Positions 46,896-55,358 of a DNA stretch of 64,000 nucleotides are shown here, piece by piece. The position numbers and the translations under genes were made by a program. Every line of letters starts with the position of its first letter. The stretch's first letter is position 1. Under the pieces are notes generated by a model. That model was not told the DNA's origin and did not search any database. It saw nothing but the letters and a program-made list of their open reading frames with translations. The stretch covers positions 6,572,001-6,636,000 of the forward strand of contig NZ_CP104174.1 of assembly GCF_025200925.1 (NCBI RefSeq), in the 5' to 3' direction. This stretch comes from Bradyrhizobium sp. CB1015 (GTDB taxonomy: Bacteria > Pseudomonadota > Alphaproteobacteria > Rhizobiales > Xanthobacteraceae).

Positions 46896-47112
46896 TCGGG
46901 TCTCCCAAGGTATTGAGCGCGACATCGCGCAGCAAAAAACCTAGGGCTGCGTCAAGTGCAGTTCAAGCCTCGATTCGTCTGTCGAGCACGTCTGTGCCGA
47001 TTCTTCGCAGCTACATTTCTCTCTCGGACAAAGCAGGTTCCCCCTTGGTCAAGCACGACCAGCGAGACACTGCCTTGTGCGACGCACACGCGTCGAATCG
47101 ACGAGATTGTCG

Positions 47113-47442
47113 TCAGCAGCCCTTGTCGGCCATTTCCGCATTCTGCTTGGCGCCTTCGGCACGCTGAGCCGCCGTCGGCTCGCTCTGCATTTGCCGCTGT
47201 GCATCCTCCGACGATGCCGGCGATTCACCGCTGGCACGGTTCATCGTGCTGGTCGGCGGATGCTGGCTGGTATCGCTCGCTGAACCGGACCCGTGCGATT
47301 GTGCGGAGCCCACGGTAACCGGACCAGAACCCGCATCCTTGTCGGTGCTGGCGCTGCCGGTGTTGCACGGACCGGCAACCGCAATCCCGGCGCTCAGCGT
47401 CAGGATTGCGCAGGCAGCAAGAAGGGAACGCTTCGTGTTCAT
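47113..47442 (-). CDS. Exported low-complexity protein
   Basis: A 109-residue protein with signal peptide (MNTKRSLLAACAILTLSAGIAVAG), then PCNTGSASTDKDAGSGPVTVGS and a Ser/Gly/Gln/Ala-rich body ending in EGAKQNAEMADKGC. Cys at both ends of the mature part might pair. GGAG seven bases upstream of the second ATG supports that start. No domain recognised. It follows lanM on the same strand with a gap of about 140 bases and could belong to the same response. Confidence 0.6.
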   Translation of the reverse strand: MNTKRSLLAACAILTLSAGIAVAGPCNTGSASTDKDAGSGPVTVGSAQSHGSGSASDTSQHPPTSTMNRASGESPASSEDAQRQMQSEPTAAQRAEGAKQNAEMADKGC

Positions 47443-47583
47443 CTGCATCTCCTTTTCTCCCGCCGCGCAGCCCCGGCGCCAGCAGGACATGCGGAGAAAC
47501 AGGCCGAGCAGCCCGATGTTCCCGAGCGTCAGACGGGAATGGTCGCAAACCTTGCGCCCGTCATGTCCGTTCCATCGCGGCGC

Positions 47584-47976
47584 TCACCGGAGCAATCGCA
47601 CGAGCGCGCGACCGGCGCGCGAGTTCAGCTCCTTCGCATCCAGCGTTCCGTCCTTGTCAGGATTGGCTGCGTTGAAGCGCTGCTCGACCACCGACAGATA
47701 TTCGTCGAGTGTGAGGGTCCCGTCGCGGTCGGGATCGGCAGCGGCGAGCTCTTTCGCCGTCAACCGTCCGCGCAATTCGCGCGCATCGAGCGTGCCGTCG
47801 CGATCGGGATCCAGCTTTGCGAACGCGGCGGCGGCGGCCTTCTTCACCTCGGCGAGATCGAGCGTGCCGTCATTGTCGGTATCGAACAACTTGACCGAAT
47901 TGGCGGAGGCCGACCACGCCGGACCGGCCGACAGTGCAATCATGAGTGCAAGGGCAATTGAGCGAGCCGAAATCAT
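47584..47976 (-). CDS. lanM: Lanmodulin (lanthanide-binding EF-hand protein)
   Basis: A 130-residue periplasmic protein: signal to about residue 23 (AWSA), then four EF-hand loops, D32-E43 (DTDNDGTLDLAE), D56-E67 (DPDRDGTLDARE), D81-E92 (DPDRDGTLTLDE) and N105-E116 (NPDKDGTLDAKE). Loops 2-4 carry Pro at position 2 and the loops are only 12-13 residues apart; both are hallmarks of lanmodulin, unlike calmodulin (about 24). Loop 4 begins with Asn, as in Methylorubrum LanM. Deviations: loop 1 has Thr at position 2, loop 3 has Thr at position 9. It is divergent from a PQQ dehydrogenase. GGGAGG precedes the ATG. Family members bind lanthanides with picomolar affinity. Confidence 0.9.
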   Translation of the reverse strand: MISARSIALALMIALSAGPAWSASANSVKLFDTDNDGTLDLAEVKKAAAAAFAKLDPDRDGTLDARELRGRLTAKELAAADPDRDGTLTLDEYLSVVEQRFNAANPDKDGTLDAKELNSRAGRALVRLLR

Positions 47977-48296
47977 CGAGACCTCCCTGACGTAGCGCCC
48001 CAGGATCGATGGGGCAGAGCCGACATAAACCCGCAAGCGGACCTCGGTTCAAGTCCGGACCTGCAACTTGCGCGCGCCACAACCGGTGGAGATGCATTGA
48101 CCAGCTCCCGATAGTGCTTCGCGTCGCGGAATTTCTCAGCGTCTGCGCACAAGTTGCAGTTGCCTTTGTCAGGTTTCCGTCAGGTGACCGCCGACGATAT
48201 CGGCACGGCAGTTACGACTTTCGTATTGACGCGTTTTGGTTTCCGACGGAGTGTTGCAGTCGCAGCGTCAAAAGGCGCGCATATTGGGAGGAACGG
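47977..48296. promoter_or_regulatory. Divergent region between lanM and the PQQ dehydrogenase
   Basis: About 320 bases that must hold both promoters, a likely place for lanthanide-responsive control. I can point to TTGACGCG at 48225-48232 as a possible -35 for the dehydrogenase, but no matching -10 is certain. The first 60 bases are GC-rich and overlap no gene. Confidence 0.45.
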
Positions 48297-49961
48297 ATGA
48301 AACGCTTTGCGATGGCCGCGAGCCTCGTCATGCTTGCGTCAACCTGTGCAAATGCACAAACCACCGAGCAGCTGGTCAAGGGTGTGACCGACACGTCGAA
48401 CGTTCTCAATTATGGAATGGGCTACAATCTCCAGCGCTTCTCGACGCTGAAGCAGATCAATAAGGACACCGTCAAGAACCTCGTCCCGGTCTGGAACTAT
48501 TCATTCAACGACGATCGCAGCGAGGAATCGCAGCCGCTGGTGTACCAGGGCGTGATCTACGTGACCTCGCACAACGCGACCATGGCGGTCGACGCCAAGA
48601 CCGGCAAGCAGATCTGGAAGAGCAAGATCGAATATCCGGCGGAGACGCCGCGGATCGTCTGCTGCGGCATCATCAACCGCGGCGTCGCGATTCACGAGGG
48701 CAAGCTGTTCCGTACGACCCTCGATGCCCACGTGATTGCCATCGACGCCAAGAACGGCAAGGAGCTGTGGCGGCAGAAAGCGGCCGACATCAAGGAAGGC
48801 TATTCGATGACGGTGGCCCCGCTCGTTGCCGACGGCGTCGTCATCACCGGCATCTCCGGTGCCGAATTCGGCACAAGGGGCTTCATCGACGGCTGGGATC
48901 CGGCAACGGGCAAGCATCTCTGGCGCACCCATTCGATCCCCTCGCCGGACGAGCCCGGCGGCGACACCTGGAAGGGCGACACCTGGAAGCTCGGCGGCGG
49001 CTCGACCTGGATCACCGGGTCTTATGATCCCGAGCTAAACACGATCTATTGGGGCATCGGCAATCCCGGCCCGTTCAACTCGGCAGTGCGCCCCGGCGAC
49101 AATCTCTACACCTGCTCCGTCCTGGCGCTGGATCCCAAGACCGGTAAGATCAAGTGGCACTACCAGTTCTCGCCGAACAACCCGTTCGACTACGACGCCG
49201 TGGCCGAGATGGTGCTCGCCGACGTGAACATCGACGGCAAGCCGACCAAGACGCTGATGAATGCCAACCGCAACGGCTTCTTCTACGTGCTCGACCGCAC
49301 CAACGGGAAGCTGCTCGCGGCCAATCCTTACGTGAAGGTGAATTGGGCGACCGGCATCGACATGAAGACCGGACGTCCGATCGAGACCGACGTTTCCAAG
49401 GACGCGCGCGAGGGCAAGAAGGTCACGGTCTATCCGTCGATCCTCGGCGGCAAGAACTGGGAGCCGATGTCGTTCAATCCACAGACCGGCCTTGCCTATG
49501 CCAACACGCTCAATTTCGGCGGCAAGTACAAGGCGGAGCCCGTCACCTTCAAGCAGGGTGAATGGTATCTCGGCATGGACCTGACCGATCCCTGGCAGTT
49601 CGACGATGGTCCGCGCGGCTACCTCAAGGCCATCGACCCCATGACCGGCAAGGCCAAGTGGGAGGCGCCGAGCGACATTCCGCGCTTCTCGGGGGTGCTG
49701 TCGACGGCCGGGGGCGTCGTGTTCTCGGGTCAGCTGACCGGCGAGTTCGAAGCCTTCGACGCCGACACCGGCAAGAAGCTCTGGCAGTTCCAGACCGGGT
49801 CCGGCATCGAGGGTCAGCCGGTGACCTGGCAGCAGGACGGCGTGCAATACGTCGCGGTGACGAGCGGCTATGGCGGCGTCTACTCGTTGTTCTCCGGCGA
49901 CGAGCGGCTTGCCAGTGTGCCGCCCGGCGGCTCGCTGTGGGTCTTTGCGGTCAAGCAGTAA
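48297..49961 (+). CDS. PQQ-dependent alcohol dehydrogenase, lanthanide type (ExaF/PedH-like class)
   Basis: A 554-residue periplasmic quinoprotein. Signal AASLVMLASTCANAQ; eight-bladed propeller with W-docking repeats (KTGKQIWKSK, KNGKELWRQK, KTGKIKWHYQ). The vicinal disulfide is Cys122-Cys123 (RIVCCGIINRG). Metal residues by alignment: Glu190, Asn256 (GNPGP), Asp298 and the extra Asp300 in PFDYDAV, which marks lanthanide rather than calcium use. Length and GNPGPFN fit the ethanol/alcohol group rather than XoxF. It heads an operon with a cytochrome c and a XoxJ-like binding protein. GGGAGG precedes the ATG. Substrate could be ethanol, other alcohols or aldehydes. Confidence 0.9.
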   Translation: MKRFAMAASLVMLASTCANAQTTEQLVKGVTDTSNVLNYGMGYNLQRFSTLKQINKDTVKNLVPVWNYSFNDDRSEESQPLVYQGVIYVTSHNATMAVDAKTGKQIWKSKIEYPAETPRIVCCGIINRGVAIHEGKLFRTTLDAHVIAIDAKNGKELWRQKAADIKEGYSMTVAPLVADGVVITGISGAEFGTRGFIDGWDPATGKHLWRTHSIPSPDEPGGDTWKGDTWKLGGGSTWITGSYDPELNTIYWGIGNPGPFNSAVRPGDNLYTCSVLALDPKTGKIKWHYQFSPNNPFDYDAVAEMVLADVNIDGKPTKTLMNANRNGFFYVLDRTNGKLLAANPYVKVNWATGIDMKTGRPIETDVSKDAREGKKVTVYPSILGGKNWEPMSFNPQTGLAYANTLNFGGKYKAEPVTFKQGEWYLGMDLTDPWQFDDGPRGYLKAIDPMTGKAKWEAPSDIPRFSGVLSTAGGVVFSGQLTGEFEAFDADTGKKLWQFQTGSGIEGQPVTWQQDGVQYVAVTSGYGGVYSLFSGDERLASVPPGGSLWVFAVKQ

Positions 49962-49971
49962 CCACGGCACG

Positions 49972-50328
49972 ATGCTGATAGACGTATCACACAAGACGGT
50001 GGCGACGATCGCCACCGTCGCGGTGCTGACGGTTGCGCTTGCGGCGACCGTTCGCGCCGCGGATGACGCAACCGGCAATCCACTGCAGGCGCAGATCGAC
50101 CACGGCAAGTCGACCTATGCCGAGAAATGCTCACACTGCCACGGCCCCAACCTGATGAACTCCGGCACCATCACGCCGGACCTGCGCGTCTTCCCCGACG
50201 ACAAGACGCGCTTCGTCACCACGGTCAAGAACGGCAAGAACAACAAGATGCCGCCCTGGGGCGACATCCTCAGCGACGACGAGATCGGCAACCTCTGGGC
50301 CTTCGTCTCCAGCCGGAGAAAGCCATGA
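49972..50328 (+). CDS. c-type cytochrome of the PQQ dehydrogenase operon
   Basis: A 118-residue cytochrome with signal (TVATIATVAVLTVALAATVRAA) and one haem site, CSHCH at Cys53-His57. A likely Met ligand lies in NNKMPPWGDILSDDEIGNLWAF. It would take electrons from the dehydrogenase just upstream. Its stop overlaps the next start (ATGA). Similar cytochromes (c550, PedF/ExaB-type) accompany ethanol quinoproteins. The ribosome binding site is weak, so translation may depend on the upstream gene, ten bases away. Confidence 0.88.
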   Translation: MLIDVSHKTVATIATVAVLTVALAATVRAADDATGNPLQAQIDHGKSTYAEKCSHCHGPNLMNSGTITPDLRVFPDDKTRFVTTVKNGKNNKMPPWGDILSDDEIGNLWAFVSSRRKP

Positions 50329-51254
50329 GAGGCCGGCGCGTTGCCTGGAGCGTTGCGGCCTTTCTGTCCACGATGGCGTCGGTTGCTCTCGCGGCCGACG
50401 ATCCCTTGAAGGTCTGTCTCGACGAGGACCGGCCGCCGCTTTCGGTGCATCATCGCGGCAAGCCGGATGCTGGATTCGACGTGCTGCTGGCGCAGGCGAT
50501 CGCCGATCGGCTGGGACGCCCGCTTAAAATCCAGTGGTTCGAGAGCAAGCTGGACGAGGATTCGAGCCCGCAGCTCGAGGCCAATGCGCTGCTCTCGGAC
50601 GGGCGCTGCTCGCTGGTCGGCGGCTACGCGCTGACGCAGGATTCGCTCGTCGCACCCGGGATGAAGACGGCGCGCTTGCCGGACTTCGCCGACGCCACGC
50701 GCGACGATCGGCGGCGCCGCGTCCCGCTCGGCGTGCTCGCCCCGAGCCAGCCCTACATCTATTCGCCGATGACGGTGGTGCTGGGACCGAGGGCGCAGCG
50801 GCGCAACATCGGCGACATCGGCGATCTCGCCGGCCTTCGTCTCGCCATTGAAAGCGGCTCGCTCGGCGACGCCATCCTGATGACCTTCGACAAGGGCCGC
50901 CTGATCGACAATATCACGCACCTCGTCCCCGGCCGCGACGATCTCCTCGGCGCGCTCGAGCGCGGCGACCATGACGCGACGTTGATCGACCTTGCCCGCT
51001 TCGACGCCCATCGCGCCGCGCACCCGGACACGGCGATCACCGCGTCCGGCTACTATTACCCGATCGGAGCCAATCGCGGCTATGTCGGGCTCGCCAGCGA
51101 TGGCGCGCTGATCGAGGCCGTCAACAAGGCGCTGACGGAGCTGACGGCTTCTGGCAGGATCGCCGAATTCGGCAAGCAGGCCGGCCTCACCTATCTGCCG
51201 CCGCGCGAGCCCGCGATCCTCGGCGATGTCTGGACGAAGATCATCCAGCGGTAG
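50325..51254 (+). CDS. XoxJ-like family-3 solute-binding protein
   Basis: A 309-residue periplasmic protein (signal VAWSVAAFLSTMASVALAA). Family-3 binding fold: PLKVCLDEDRPPLSVHHRGKPDAGFDVLLAQAIADRLGRPLKIQWFE, then RCSLVGGYALTQDSLVAPG. The order dehydrogenase-cytochrome c-binding protein is that of xoxFGJ and mxaFJG, so its job is probably to help the dehydrogenase rather than import an amino acid. No permease follows. It overlaps the cytochrome gene by four bases. Confidence 0.85.
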   Translation: MRGRRVAWSVAAFLSTMASVALAADDPLKVCLDEDRPPLSVHHRGKPDAGFDVLLAQAIADRLGRPLKIQWFESKLDEDSSPQLEANALLSDGRCSLVGGYALTQDSLVAPGMKTARLPDFADATRDDRRRRVPLGVLAPSQPYIYSPMTVVLGPRAQRRNIGDIGDLAGLRLAIESGSLGDAILMTFDKGRLIDNITHLVPGRDDLLGALERGDHDATLIDLARFDAHRAAHPDTAITASGYYYPIGANRGYVGLASDGALIEAVNKALTELTASGRIAEFGKQAGLTYLPPREPAILGDVWTKIIQR

Positions 51255-51290
51255 AGCTGGTGGTGGCGAGCGGCAGCACCTCCGCGCACT

Positions 51291-51485
51291 TCGCTGTCAT
51301 GCCCCGCGACCCGGCTACGCCAAGGCTTCGCCGAGGCTGAGGTCCAGGGGCGCCGAAGCTTTAGCGTAGGCGGCAGGCGGGGCATCCAGTACGCCGCGGC
51401 CCAACGGGTCAATCACAACCGTCACGGAGTACTGGATCGCCCGCCCCTGTGCGCAATTGCGCACTAGGCGGGCGATGACAGCGAG
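51291..51485. repeat. 195-bp inverted-repeat element
   Basis: Ends TCGCTGTCATGCCCCGC and GCGGGCGATGACAGCGA are inverted repeats with two mismatches in 17. Inside, ATCCAGTAC and GTACTGGAT form another arm pair. It contains no gene and fills most of the gap between the XoxJ-like and FUSC-like genes. No second copy in this window. Confidence 0.75.
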
Positions 51486-51568
51486 GATATGGCGAGGCCG
51501 TCGGGCCATACGCAAAGTTCTGCATCATTCCGTGCTATCCTTGGCATTTCATTCGCCATCGGTGCCCC

Positions 51569-52588
51569 GTGACTTCCCCGGCCATCGCCAGCAATCTGCG
51601 CGACCTCCTCTCCCGCGAGATCAAGACCCGCGAGCTCTCGCGCGCGCTGATCGTCGTCGGCCCGATCGTCGCCGCCTATTTTATCGCGCGCGAGACGGCG
51701 CTGCTCAATCTCGGCTTGGTCGCGGTTTCGTTGCTCATTCCGGCGCTGCGGCTCCATCTGGCGCCAAAAATCGTCGCGTGGCACTACCTTGCCATTCTCG
51801 TCACCTTTGCCACGCTGTTTCTGGCCGCTCCGGTCAAGCCACTCTTCGTAGTGCTGACGGCGCTGGCCGGCTTCCTTGCGGTGGCGGGGACGCGCCATGG
51901 CGAGCATTTCCGCACACTCGGCAATTGGGTGTTCATCCCCGCCGTCTATCTCGCCTGCGAGGTGCGGGAAGGTCTCAGTCCGTCCGAGGCGCTGCGCCAC
52001 GCCGGCGTCATCATCGTCTCCTCTCCGATCGCGCTGGCGCTGGTTTGTGCCATCCAGATCCACGACCAGCGGCGGCGCGGCGGCACTGGGGCAGCTTCGT
52101 TTGGGCCAGCCGCGGCCGAGTGGTTTCCGCCCGCGCTCGCGACCGCCATGGCGGTGTTCGCATCAGCAGCGCTGGTCGAGATCCTCGACCTCGCGCAGGG
52201 GCAATGGGTGATGTGGTCGGCCGCAAGCGTCGTCGTCGGCGATCTCGCCGCCTCCACCGGCAAGCTGAAGCAGCGCGCGATCGGCGCTTTCGTCGGCGTG
52301 CCGCTGGGCTTTGTCGCAGGCCTTGCCCTGCCGCAAAGCCGGATCGGCTACGCGGTCGCGGTTCTCGCAGCCACCCTCACGCTGATCTCCTTCTCCCGCT
52401 ATGTCGTCGGCTTCGGCCTGCGCTGCTACTTTATCGCGCTGGCAGCGTCCTTTGCCGGTGGCGCCAGCGGCATCGCCGAGGAGCGCATTGTCAACGTGCT
52501 GATCGGCGGCACGTTCGGTCTTATCGCAGTAGCGCTGACGGGGATCGTCTGGCCGCGGCTGATACGGAAGGCACGAACGTCCGGGTGA
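51569..52588 (+). CDS. FUSC-like inner-membrane protein
   Basis: A 339-residue protein with nine to ten hydrophobic segments in two groups, separated by a short charged region (QIHDQRRRGGTGAASFG). The second half (AAEWFPPALATAMAVFASAALVEILDLAQGQWVMWSAASVVVGDLAASTGKLKQRAIGAFVGVPLGFVAGLAL) resembles the FUSC/aromatic-acid exporter (AaeB-like) half-unit. GTG start. Possible efflux role; the substrate is unknown. Confidence 0.75.
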   Translation: MTSPAIASNLRDLLSREIKTRELSRALIVVGPIVAAYFIARETALLNLGLVAVSLLIPALRLHLAPKIVAWHYLAILVTFATLFLAAPVKPLFVVLTALAGFLAVAGTRHGEHFRTLGNWVFIPAVYLACEVREGLSPSEALRHAGVIIVSSPIALALVCAIQIHDQRRRGGTGAASFGPAAAEWFPPALATAMAVFASAALVEILDLAQGQWVMWSAASVVVGDLAASTGKLKQRAIGAFVGVPLGFVAGLALPQSRIGYAVAVLAATLTLISFSRYVVGFGLRCYFIALAASFAGGASGIAEERIVNVLIGGTFGLIAVALTGIVWPRLIRKARTSG

Positions 52589-52699
52589 TCACCGAATAGG
52601 CACCTAGCAAGCCAATCGAATGCGCCAATCTGTCTCGCCTGCGGCCCATGGCAGCGACGGCCTGATGCAGTAGGTTCGGCAAAAATCCGGGAGAGAATC

Positions 52700-53689
52700 A
52701 TGTCCATCAAGCTCGATCGCCGCCACTTCATCGCCGCCGGTACCAGTGCACTGGCGATGCCGTTTGTCGCGCGCAGCGCATCGGCGCAAGGCAGCTGGCC
52801 GGCGCGGCAGATTCGCATGATTTGCAGCTATCCCGCCGGCGGGCAGACCGACCTGCTCGCGCGCGCCTATGGCGAGTTCATCTCCAAGCAAGTCGGCAAG
52901 ACCGTCGTCATCGAGAACAAGCCCGGCGCCGCCGGCGCGATCGGCACGGCGGAGGTCGCCCGCGCCGAGCCCGACGGCCACACCATCCTGTGCTCGATCT
53001 CCACCACCTACATCATGAACCGCGTGGTGATGAAGAATCCTGGCTACGACATGGACAAGGATCTGACACTCGTGAGCGTTATTCCGGGCGCAGGCCTGTT
53101 GCTGGTCGCGAACCCCAGGACCGGGGTCAAGACGCTGGAGGATTTCGTCGCCTTCGCGCGCAAGAGCGGCAAGGTGAACTTCGGCACCTACAGCGCGGGC
53201 TCGGCCCCGCACATGACGATCAACGAGCTCAACAAGCAGTACGGCCTCAATATCGAGCCGGTGCACTATCGCGGCGAGGCGCCGATGTGGACGGGAATGC
53301 TGGAAGGCACCCTCGATGCCGCGATGGGCAGCTACACGGCCGCGCAGTCGGTCCTGCAAAGCGACCGCGGCACGGTGTTCGCCGTGCATTCGAAGAAGGT
53401 CGACGCGATCCCGAAGGTCAAGACGCTGCCGGAACAGGGCGCGACGTCGAAATTCTTTACCGTGAGCGGGTTCACCGGCTGGGCCGTGCCGAAGTCGACG
53501 CCGCAGCCGGTGGTCGATCGCATCGCCGAGCTCTGCGTCGCCGCCAACAACGATCCGAAGGTGAAGGAGGTTCTCGCGACCTTCGTGCTCGAACCCGCGA
53601 TCGGCTTCAAGGACACCAATGCGCTGTACCAGCGCGAGCTGCCGATCTGGATCGAGAGCGCGCAGGCGCTCGGCCTCGAGCCGGCCTGA
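52700..53689 (+). CDS. Bug-type (TctC) tripartite tricarboxylate solute-binding protein
   Basis: A 329-residue periplasmic protein. Tat-like signal DRRHFIAAGTSALAMPFVARSASAQ, then the Bug family opening SWPARQIRMICSYPAGGQTDLLARAYGEFISKQVGKTVVIENKPGAAGAIG. It binds a carboxylate in most studied members. No TctA/TctB partner is near, so it is an orphan, as is common for Bug proteins. GGGAGAG precedes the ATG. Confidence 0.92.
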   Translation: MSIKLDRRHFIAAGTSALAMPFVARSASAQGSWPARQIRMICSYPAGGQTDLLARAYGEFISKQVGKTVVIENKPGAAGAIGTAEVARAEPDGHTILCSISTTYIMNRVVMKNPGYDMDKDLTLVSVIPGAGLLLVANPRTGVKTLEDFVAFARKSGKVNFGTYSAGSAPHMTINELNKQYGLNIEPVHYRGEAPMWTGMLEGTLDAAMGSYTAAQSVLQSDRGTVFAVHSKKVDAIPKVKTLPEQGATSKFFTVSGFTGWAVPKSTPQPVVDRIAELCVAANNDPKVKEVLATFVLEPAIGFKDTNALYQRELPIWIESAQALGLEPA

Positions 53690-53749
53690 ACTTGGAGCCA
53701 TGGCCGGCACGCCGGCCGCTCCCTCCCGGCCCGGAGTCCGACCAAAACC

Positions 53750-53852
53750 TAAAGCGCGATGCGATTAGGATGAATCGTCATCGCGCTTCAGGTTATTGTT
53801 TGCGCATGATCTTTTCGGAAAACCGCTATGCACTTTTCCGGATCATGCTTTA
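53750..53852. repeat. 103-bp double-palindrome repeat, copy 2
   Basis: Same length and two-hairpin layout as 43975-44077 (TAAAGCGCGATG...CATCGCGCTT, then GCATGATC...GGATCATGCTTTA). Differences are scattered single bases. Lies 61 bases after a stop codon. Confidence 0.85.
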
Positions 53853-53913
53853 GTGTCGGAGGCCATTTTCCCGCTATGATTGCGCGCTTCTGCGGACAAG
53901 GAAGGTCGATCGC

Positions 53914-54339
53914 ATGGCACCGGATGCAGTTGCCGTCGCCGTTATGATTATCCTGCTCTTTCCGATGGGCTATTTCACACTGGCATCGCCCGCTTTTCTT
54001 TTGGTGAGGCTCGATATCCAGCCCGTCGCCCAGTTGCTGCGCGGAATGTTCAACGCCCATTTTCTGGTGATGCGCGTCGCCGGCGCCATTGGAACGGTGG
54101 CGCTGCTGCTCGACGGTCGCCTGCTTGCCGCGTTCGGCGTCGGCATGATCACGGCGCTGGCGATCTGGGGCCGACGCTGGTTCATGCAACGGTTCGACGA
54201 TCAGCTCAGCGCGCGGGACGCCGGTGATGTCGAGGCCGCGCGTCGGTTACGCCGGCTGCATTGGAGCGGAATGCTGGGGAACGCGGTGCTGCTGATCGCC
54301 CTCGTGGCGGGCATTCCCTATGTCGCCATGCCGGCCTGA
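53914..54339 (+). CDS. Four-helix membrane protein of unknown function
   Basis: A 141-residue protein with four hydrophobic segments (VAVAVMIILLFPMGYFTLAS, LVMRVAGAIGTVALLLDG, LAAFGVGMITALAIWGRRW, LGNAVLLIALVAGIPYVAMPA) and a charged loop with DDQLSARDAGDVEAARRLRRLHW. The layout recalls DUF1772/anthrone-oxygenase-like proteins, but I am not sure. Convergent with the AraC gene. Confidence 0.65.
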   Translation: MAPDAVAVAVMIILLFPMGYFTLASPAFLLVRLDIQPVAQLLRGMFNAHFLVMRVAGAIGTVALLLDGRLLAAFGVGMITALAIWGRRWFMQRFDDQLSARDAGDVEAARRLRRLHWSGMLGNAVLLIALVAGIPYVAMPA

Positions 54340-54389
54340 CAGCCGCCGACACTGCGCCAGCGTTCGCGTGGAGCATTCGCTTGGAACGT

Positions 54390-55358
54390 CTAATGCTCGC
54401 CCGAGCTCGCCGCGCCCTGCTGGGCCTTGTGGATCGAGGACGGCACCACGCCGAAGTATTTTCGGAACACCCGGCTGAAATGCGATGAGCTGGAGAACCC
54501 CCAGGAGAAGGCGACGTCGGTGATGGTCTTGCCGGCGTGGGCCTCGAGCTCCTGGCGGCAGTTCTGCAGCCGCGCCTGCCAGATGTAGTCGCTGACCGTG
54601 GTGCCGCGCTCCGAGAACAGCATGTGCAGATAGCGCTTGGAGCAGCCGAGCTCGGCCGAGATCTGGTCGATGCACAGATCCGGGTCGCGCAAGTGCTCGC
54701 GGATGAAGAATTGCGCGCGCACATACATCGCTTCGGGCCCGACACGATCGAACATCGTGTCGGCCTCGCGCAGCGGCAGCAGCAACAGGTCGATCAGCGA
54801 ATCGGCGACGCCGACTGCGCTGTTGGCCGACAGCTTTGCCGCCTCGTCGAAGGCGGCATGGACGAAATCGTGGGCGATCCGCCCGGTCCCCGTCTTCGCG
54901 GTCAATTTGCAGGCCGGCATCCGCTGCGACGGGAATCCGCGGTCGCGCAGCAGCGCCTTCGGCACGATCACCACGTCATGACGGGTAAAGGCGGGACTGA
55001 TGATCGAATGCGGACAGGAGACGTCATAGGCGATGATGTCGCCGGGGTTGATCTCGATGTGCCGGCCTTCTTGTTCGAAATAGGACACGCCGTAGGTCTG
55101 GAAGTGAATCTTTATGTACGGGTGTTCATTGGCCTTGGCACGCGCCAGCGTGTGCGCGATGCGATGCTGGCTGACCTCGATCTGGCAGAGCTTCAGGCGC
55201 GAGACCGTGGTGTAATCGATGCGACCTTCGAGCGAGGACGCCTCCAGCGGATCGACGTCGAAATGCCCGCACAGGCTCGTCAGCCCGTCGATCCAGCTCT
55301 GGATCTGCCGCTTCGGCGTCATCCCGGTCGTCGAGAGCGTGTGAATGGTGTCGGACAT
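54390..55358 (-). CDS. AraC-family regulator divergent from xoxF
   Basis: A 322-residue regulator. The N-terminal half (KLCQIEVSQHRIAHTLARAKANEHPYIKIHFQTYGVSYFEQEGRHIEINPGDIIAYD) is the AraC-binding-2/cupin sensor. The C-terminal AraC domain is CIDQISAELGCSKRYLHMLFSERGTTVSDYIWQARLQNCRQEL and ITDVAFSWGFSSSSHFSRVFRKYFGVVPS. Such NIT1/FeaR-like regulators often control alcohol or aldehyde dehydrogenase genes. It faces away from xoxF, 512 bases off, and is the obvious candidate to control it. ATG at 55358 is preferred over one 15 codons upstream because MSDTIHTL is the usual beginning. Confidence 0.88.
   Translation of the reverse strand: MSDTIHTLSTTGMTPKRQIQSWIDGLTSLCGHFDVDPLEASSLEGRIDYTTVSRLKLCQIEVSQHRIAHTLARAKANEHPYIKIHFQTYGVSYFEQEGRHIEINPGDIIAYDVSCPHSIISPAFTRHDVVIVPKALLRDRGFPSQRMPACKLTAKTGTGRIAHDFVHAAFDEAAKLSANSAVGVADSLIDLLLLPLREADTMFDRVGPEAMYVRAQFFIREHLRDPDLCIDQISAELGCSKRYLHMLFSERGTTVSDYIWQARLQNCRQELEAHAGKTITDVAFSWGFSSSSHFSRVFRKYFGVVPSSIHKAQQGAASSGEH

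Noticed and set aside
46589..47112. pqqB-E genes near the pqqA copy
   Set aside because: I checked both sides: only the barrel protein and a low-complexity exported protein are present.
47584..47976. Calcium-binding calmodulin-like protein
   Set aside because: EF loops are 12-13 residues apart instead of about 24, and most have Pro at position 2, both specific to lanmodulin.
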